This document shows, piece by piece, positions 7,193 to 10,845 of a stretch of DNA of 10,845 nucleotides. A model generated the notes under the pieces. The model was not told where the DNA came from, made no database searches, and was given only the letters and a program-made list of their open reading frames with translations. The number at the start of each line of letters is the position of its first letter. Position 1 is the first letter of the stretch. The position numbers and the translations under genes are program-made. The DNA comes from Candidatus Poseidoniaceae archaeon (GTDB lineage Archaea; Thermoplasmatota; Poseidoniia; Poseidoniales; Poseidoniaceae): NCBI GenBank assembly GCA_022452125.1, contig JAKURJ010000055.1, positions 1 to 10,845 of the forward strand, written 5' to 3'.

Positions 7193-8188
7193 ATGCGCAA
7201 AGAGATAATTGAAGACGCATATTTGCAATGCCAGCAAATATGTAAAGATGCTTCAACTACTTTCTACAGCTCGTTCTCAGCCCTAGGAATCGACAAGAGA
7301 CGTGCGGTGCATGCTGTATACGCCCTATGTCGCTGGGTTGATGACATCGTTGATGGTGACGAAGAACCCATCGTTGAGTTCAGTGATGAGTTGCTCGAGC
7401 AGACAAAACAACGCGACTTGATTTTACGCGAACTGCACCCAGATAATGAACCATCAAATTCCAAAGAGATTCACTTCCAAAGGCTGATGGCTCTTGTTGC
7501 GATTAGAAGCAAATTACATCTAGCAAATCTAGGACAGGTTACAGAAAATGATGAGCCTGTATTCATTGCTCTACAAGATGTATTCAAGCGCTATCCAATT
7601 CGACTCCAAGATTTTGAAACGATCATTGAGGGTATGGAAGATGACCTGTTCCCAGTATCTTGCAACACTTGGGACGAACTACGCTCATACTGTTACAAGG
7701 TCGCATCCGCTGTCGGTTTAATTCTCATCGAGATATATGGCTATGAAGATAGAGCCGCAAGGCTTCATGCCATTGATTTAGGGATACAGATGCAATTAAT
7801 CAATGTGCTTCGTGATGTTTCGGAGGATTACGAACGAGGCAGAGTCTACCTTCCAAAAGAAATACTCGCAGCCCACAACATCGCCCCTAGCGATTTGTCA
7901 AACCCAAATCTTCCTCAAAACCCTTCATGGAACTCTTTCATGCAAGAGTACCTAGAAGTCGTGCGCAGGCACCAGACTTCGGCGGTTCATCTGTTCGATT
8001 ATCTAGATTCTCGCTCAAGAGTCCAGCCTAGAATAATGCTGGATGCATACTCCAAGATTTTCGATGAAATTGTAAGGCGTTCAGGAGATGTTTTCTCTAC
8101 GCCATTAAAATTGTCAAAGGCATCAAAGGTGTCGCTTTGGATGAAAATCAATTACATGAAATTACGAGCAAGACTATCGGTAGAGTGA
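7193..8188 (+). CDS. crtB: Phytoene synthase (squalene/phytoene synthase family)
   Basis: This enzyme joins two geranylgeranyl diphosphates head to head to give phytoene, the first committed carotenoid step. The 331 residues carry both magnesium-binding aspartate motifs: D50-D54 in RWVDDIVDG and D208-D212 in QLINVLRDVSED, the latter followed by YERGRVYLP. STTFYSSF near the N-terminus and IEGMEDDL at about 145-152 are also family signatures. Squalene synthase or the hopanoid enzymes HpnC/HpnD share the fold, but the partner crtI makes phytoene the best call. ATG 7193 follows a GGTGA motif, nine bases after crtI. No membrane helix is evident; such enzymes act at the membrane surface. The gene is followed nine bases later by a small membrane protein. 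Confidence 0.93.
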   Translation: MRKEIIEDAYLQCQQICKDASTTFYSSFSALGIDKRRAVHAVYALCRWVDDIVDGDEEPIVEFSDELLEQTKQRDLILRELHPDNEPSNSKEIHFQRLMALVAIRSKLHLANLGQVTENDEPVFIALQDVFKRYPIRLQDFETIIEGMEDDLFPVSCNTWDELRSYCYKVASAVGLILIEIYGYEDRAARLHAIDLGIQMQLINVLRDVSEDYERGRVYLPKEILAAHNIAPSDLSNPNLPQNPSWNSFMQEYLEVVRRHQTSAVHLFDYLDSRSRVQPRIMLDAYSKIFDEIVRRSGDVFSTPLKLSKASKVSLWMKINYMKLRARLSVE

Positions 8189-8193
8189 GGTGA
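8189..8193 (+). promoter_or_regulatory. Ribosome binding site of the small membrane protein gene
   Basis: GGTGA directly follows the crtB stop and lies 4 bases before ATG 8198. It argues that this short gene is really translated. Confidence 0.65.
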
Positions 8194-8197
8194 AATT

Positions 8198-8425
8198 ATG
8201 GAGTGCAATATTGGAGAAAAAGGCAAGGCAGCACGACTGAGATTAGGACTAATGGCACTAGCTGGTGCACTAGCCCTAGCACTTGTGATTCTAGGCGGAT
8301 TTGTTGATGGTGCCATCTGGTGGTATGGAGTTGGTGGCGCAGCCTTCGGTGGCTTGTTTGCTATCTGGGAAGCTAGAACCGGTTGGTGTATCGTACGTGC
8401 AATGGGATTCAAAACCCCGTTGTGA
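8198..8425 (+). CDS. Small two-helix membrane protein, DUF2892 (YgaP transmembrane)-like
   Basis: The 75 residues begin with a soluble, basic lead (MECNIGEKGKAARLRLG). Two hydrophobic helices follow at about 15-37 and 39-57, and the C-terminus is TGWCIVRAMGFKTPL. The N-terminal NxG...R..RLxLG pattern and the terminal G-x-C...G-x-x-T pattern resemble DUF2892 proteins, the membrane part of YgaP. Function in that family is largely unknown, and no rhodanese domain is attached here. Cysteines are C3 and C64. It is the last gene of the carotenoid operon, with its own GGTGA ribosome binding site, so it may be a membrane partner of carotenoid or isoprenoid enzymes; that is inference from position only. 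Its stop codon abuts the stop of the convergent GMP synthase gene. Confidence 0.75.
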   Translation: MECNIGEKGKAARLRLGLMALAGALALALVILGGFVDGAIWWYGVGGAAFGGLFAIWEARTGWCIVRAMGFKTPL

Positions 8426-9373
8426 TCATTCCCACTCGATTGTACCCGGTGGTTTGTGACAAATATCATAGACAACACGGTTAACTGCACCCTTCACAGT
8501 ATTCGTGATTCTAGTGCTGATTTTAGCAAGTATGTCATGTGGAATTGTAGAATATCTTGCGGACATTCCATCCATGGATTGAACCGCCCTTACAACTACA
8601 GTTTCCCCGTATGCACGAACATCTCCATGCACACCTACCGACCTAACCGGAAGTAAAGCGGCAAAGTATTGCCAGGGAATTTCCATTTTTCCTTCAGCAG
8701 CTGCAGCTTCAAGTTCCTCTTCGACAATTGCGCACGCTTCTCTAACAACGTGTACCCTTTCTTTAGTCAGTGGACCAAGACAGCGTACTGCTAGACCCGG
8801 GCCAGGGAATGGTTGTCGGTCTGCGACACGAATTTTGAGTTCTCTAGCCAAATCCCTGACCTCATCCTTGTACAAATCGCGAAGTGGTTCAACAACTTCT
8901 AAAGTCATGTCTTCAGGTAATCCACCTACATTGTGGTGGCTCTTGATAGTGTCACGAACTCCGCCTCCAGATTCAATCCAGTCAGGAGCAATAGTCCCTT
9001 GAACTAGGTACTTTGCTCCAACTTTTTCTTGCTCATCCTCGAAAATTCGAATGAACAATTCTCCGATGATTTTGCGCTTTTGCTCAGGTTCGGTAACACC
9101 TTGAAGTGCTTCGAAATACCTATCTTCAGCGAACACTGTTGTTAGATTCAAACCGTGTGCAGACAACATTTCTTGAATTTCTTCGGTCTCATTTTTCCTC
9201 ATCAGACCAGTGTCAACATACACACAGTGTAGTCGGTCACCAATCGCTTGATTTGCGATAACTGCAGCAACTGTGGAATCGACTCCACCACTACAAGCGA
9301 TGATTGCAATATCGTCGATTTCATCTTTCATTTTCTGAGCGGACTCTTCAATGAATGATGATGCATCGAACAT
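8426..9373 (-). CDS. guaA: GMP synthase (glutamine-hydrolysing) ATP-pyrophosphatase subunit B
   Basis: This subunit adenylates XMP and aminates it to GMP, using ammonia supplied by a separate glutamine amidotransferase subunit, as is usual in archaea. The 315 residues contain the PP-loop SGGVDST at 28-34. They also show QGTIAPDWIES, the phosphate-contacting DRQPFPGPGLAVR region and the universal C-terminus KPPGTIEWE. No amidotransferase domain precedes it, and no subunit A gene is in the window. ATG 9373 shares one base with the purE stop; TTG 9376 one codon earlier is possible but unlikely. Together with purE it forms a short purine operon. The 3' end meets the small membrane gene with no intergenic base. 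Confidence 0.95.
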   Translation of the reverse strand: MFDASSFIEESAQKMKDEIDDIAIIACSGGVDSTVAAVIANQAIGDRLHCVYVDTGLMRKNETEEIQEMLSAHGLNLTTVFAEDRYFEALQGVTEPEQKRKIIGELFIRIFEDEQEKVGAKYLVQGTIAPDWIESGGGVRDTIKSHHNVGGLPEDMTLEVVEPLRDLYKDEVRDLARELKIRVADRQPFPGPGLAVRCLGPLTKERVHVVREACAIVEEELEAAAAEGKMEIPWQYFAALLPVRSVGVHGDVRAYGETVVVRAVQSMDGMSARYSTIPHDILAKISTRITNTVKGAVNRVVYDICHKPPGTIEWE

Positions 9374-9855
9374 CAAGCATCCCTACCGTTGACCTCAGCA
9401 TCCATCTGCTTGACTCTCTCAACTTGGTCAAGCTTGTTTTGCTTTAGAGCAGCAGCATACTTTTCATTTCCTAGCGCTAAGATTTGTGTTGCTAGGTATC
9501 CAGCATTGTCACCACGGTCAACACCTACTGTTGCAGCAGGTACACCTGGAGGTAATTGTGCGATTGAAAGCAGGCTGTCGTAAGGCACTCTTCCGCCGCA
9601 AGGAACTCCAATCACTGGCTTTGTAGTTAGTGCGGCAACTGCACCCGGTAGTGCAGCAGCAAGACCAGCCATTGCGATGAAAACAGTGCAACCATCTGCT
9701 TCGGCATCGTGAACAATTTGCTCTACGAAGGCAGGTGATCTGTGTGCACTTGCAACACGAAGTTGGTAAGATACGTCGAATTGTTCGAGAATCTTTGTGC
9801 ACTTTTCAGCAACAGGCATATCGGATTTGGAACCTAGTAGTATAGTTACGTCCAT
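9373..9855 (-). CDS. purE: PurE, N5-carboxyaminoimidazole ribonucleotide mutase or AIR carboxylase
   Basis: PurE makes 4-carboxy-5-aminoimidazole ribonucleotide in de novo purine synthesis. The 160 residues show the substrate loop GSKSDMP (8-14), the catalytic-histidine motif ASAHRSP (H38), AGLAAALPG (63-71) followed by KPVIGVPC, and the C-terminal VGVDRGDNAGYLATQILAL. The second histidine of Escherichia coli PurE (in AAHLPG) is alanine here. I believe archaeal PurE proteins often share this, but I could not check, and I cannot tell from sequence alone whether the substrate is N5-CAIR or AIR plus CO2. No purK lies in the window. ATG 9855 is the only start: a stop lies in frame at 9882-9880 with no alternative initiator between. 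The stop overlaps the guaA ATG by one base. Confidence 0.93.
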   Translation of the reverse strand: MDVTILLGSKSDMPVAEKCTKILEQFDVSYQLRVASAHRSPAFVEQIVHDAEADGCTVFIAMAGLAAALPGAVAALTTKPVIGVPCGGRVPYDSLLSIAQLPPGVPAATVGVDRGDNAGYLATQILALGNEKYAAALKQNKLDQVERVKQMDAEVNGRDA

Positions 9856-9895
9856 GCATGAGTCGCCATCGACGGTGGTTCATCAACGTACCGCG

Positions 9896-9903
9896 TTAAA
9901 TTT
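9896..9903 (-). promoter_or_regulatory. Possible TATA box of the purE-guaA transcript
   Basis: Minus-strand AAATTTAA lies in the 68-base gap upstream of purE. Its centre is about 45 bases from ATG 9855, which would imply a leader of roughly 19 bases, unlike the three leaderless promoters. It is the only AT-rich candidate in this gap. Confidence 0.3.
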
Positions 9904-9923
9904 GATTGAATACTCTTCAGATT

Positions 9924-10496
9924 CTAAGCGCTAGCAGGTACTTTGTAGGCAGTTATTTGTGAAGGAATATGCGATTTACATTCAAACTTCCATTCCCAAT
10001 TTCCTTCTGCCAAAAGGTGACCGCCTGAGATTATTGATACTGCGCGACTATTGACTAAGCTACGAAATCGATGAATGAAAGAAGGAATTATCCAAGCAGG
10101 TGTATCTTGAAGATTCCAAACATCCTGAGGCCATTCTCTATTTCTGTTCAAAAGACGTCTTACCTTTCGCTTTTCATCGTTCAACAAACTCAGTGCCCGT
10201 GCCTCTAATTCTGGCTCAAGGTGATGTCCATAGAGGTGTGCAGTCATGAACAAACTCGCTAGAACAATTCTTCCTTGTCTAGCAGCAATTCCTGCAGCTC
10301 TAGGAATTATTCGACCATTTCCTAAACTATCGACTTCAATCAAAATTTCATACTTCCTAGCGAGGTTTTCACATGCGACATGACTTCGAATATCGATTTC
10401 ATCCTGCAAAAGAAAAGGTGCAATCCAACGGTATTCGGAATTTGGATAAATGTCACGAAGAATTAGGCCTCTGATGTCCAAGGGGTAATCGCGCAT
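9924..10496 (-). CDS. Protein of unknown function with an HxxxHH motif
   Basis: I do not recognise this 190-residue protein. It has no signal peptide or membrane helix and looks soluble and mixed alpha/beta, with a basic helical centre (NDEKRKVRRLLNRNREW, about 106-122). Residues 41-100 run CENLARKYEILIEVD, then GRIVLASLFMTAHLYGHHLE. This faintly recalls ImmA/IrrE-type metallopeptidases, where a helix reading AHELGH follows such a segment. However, the catalytic glutamate of HExxH would be leucine (H87-L-Y-G-H91), so peptidase activity is not claimed. ATG 10496 is the only ATG near the N-terminus. A TATA-like CATATACA lies only about 10 bases upstream of it, so a start further in (TTG 10481) cannot be excluded. 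It ends in TAG 68 bases before purE. Confidence 0.7.
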   Translation of the reverse strand: MRDYPLDIRGLILRDIYPNSEYRWIAPFLLQDEIDIRSHVACENLARKYEILIEVDSLGNGRIIPRAAGIAARQGRIVLASLFMTAHLYGHHLEPELEARALSLLNDEKRKVRRLLNRNREWPQDVWNLQDTPAWIIPSFIHRFRSLVNSRAVSIISGGHLLAEGNWEWKFECKSHIPSQITAYKVPASA

Positions 10497-10535
10497 ATCC
10501 TTGTATATGCTAAGTCAGGTAAGCAACTCTTTTGC

Positions 10536-10845
10536 TCACTCTTCGCTGAATGTGAAATTGATTGGTGCATCGGCTTCTAACATTATTTCATCATTGACTC
10601 TAATGCCCCTAACCATGTTTGCACCGACCCGGAAAAGAGGTCTAGCAGCCCATTTCTTGTGCATGTAAGTTGCGCCATCTATGTCTGGCAATGGAACTCT
10701 TGGGTCCCATTTGCAGCGGTAACTCTTTCCTGAAAGTGCTGACAAAAATGCTGCTGTACGGTAGTTGATTGTCCACACGATTAGTGCAATAACAGCTTGG
10801 ATCAGGATTGGAGGCTGGAAAAATAAAGAAAATGCAGCAAATGGG
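10536..10845 (-). CDS. Membrane-anchored protein of unknown function, 5' part beyond the right edge
   Basis: The frame ends at TGA 10536-10538 and stays open to the right edge, so the true start lies outside the window. An apparent GTG start at 10778 is an artefact of truncation. The 102 visible residues begin with a long hydrophobic stretch (about 10845-10745: FSLFFQPPILIQAVIALIVW) that looks like a membrane helix. A soluble tail follows with SGKSYRCKWDPRVPLPDIDG and ends LEADAPINFTFSEE. I do not recognise a family. It precedes the 190-residue gene by 39 bases on the same strand. Confidence 0.65.
   Translation of the reverse strand, partial: PFAAFSLFFQPPILIQAVIALIVWTINYRTAAFLSALSGKSYRCKWDPRVPLPDIDGATYMHKKWAARPLFRVGANMVRGIRVNDEIMLEADAPINFTFSEE

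Noticed and set aside
9518..9802. 94-residue minus-strand frame inside purE
   Set aside because: Its many Cys and Arg residues are the out-of-frame reading of the alanine/glycine-rich purE gene.
10503..10510. TATA-like sequence upstream of the 190-residue gene
   Set aside because: It is only about 10 bases from ATG 10496, too close for a promoter of that start; it would fit only an unusual TTG start at 10481.
1..10845. tRNA, rRNA, CRISPR arrays, insertion sequences and defence genes
   Set aside because: All gaps between genes are 68 bases or shorter and hold no direct repeat arrays, transposase genes or structured RNA pattern that I could see.

Overview
This window most resembles a piece of a planktonic marine euryarchaeal genome, most likely Marine Group II (Poseidoniales). 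That assignment is inferred from gene content and gene-expression signals, not from a marker gene. The archaeal signs are a stand-alone GMP synthase ATP-pyrophosphatase subunit, a TrmB-family regulator, TATA boxes placed for leaderless transcripts, and a class II photolyase beside carotenoid genes. Coding density is very high, and no stretch of 300 bases lacks a gene. TGA is the usual stop codon (9 of 12 visible gene ends).

Left arm, minus strand (1-1697): a Nudix hydrolase is followed by a class II CPD photolyase that runs off the left edge. The photolyase frame is open from 1147 to base 2 except for one in-frame TGA at 737-739. A compact divergent promoter region (about 1650-1743) separates this arm from the plus-strand genes.

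Centre, plus strand (1744-8425): ribA, a thiol peroxidase and a TrmB-type regulator are packed stop-to-start and look like one transcript. A second TATA box then precedes an ABC1/UbiB kinase-like gene, crtI (phytoene desaturase), crtB (phytoene synthase) and a small two-helix membrane protein, again packed with 0-9 base gaps.

Right arm, minus strand (8426-10845): purE and the GMP synthase B subunit overlap by one base and meet the carotenoid operon end to end with no gap (TGA|TCA). Upstream lie an unrecognised 190-residue protein and a membrane protein cut by the right edge.

A plausible unifying theme for the left and centre is life in light. GTP cyclohydrolase II starts flavin synthesis, photolyase and CrtI are FAD enzymes, the peroxidase and carotenoids counter oxidants, and the Nudix enzyme could clean nucleotides. 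The carotenoid pathway here goes only as far as a desaturated C40 carotene; no cyclase, carotene oxygenase or rhodopsin gene is in the window. The points most worth checking are the interrupted photolyase, the long C-terminal domain of the TrmB-like protein, and the ABC1 kinase and small membrane protein tied to crtI-crtB.
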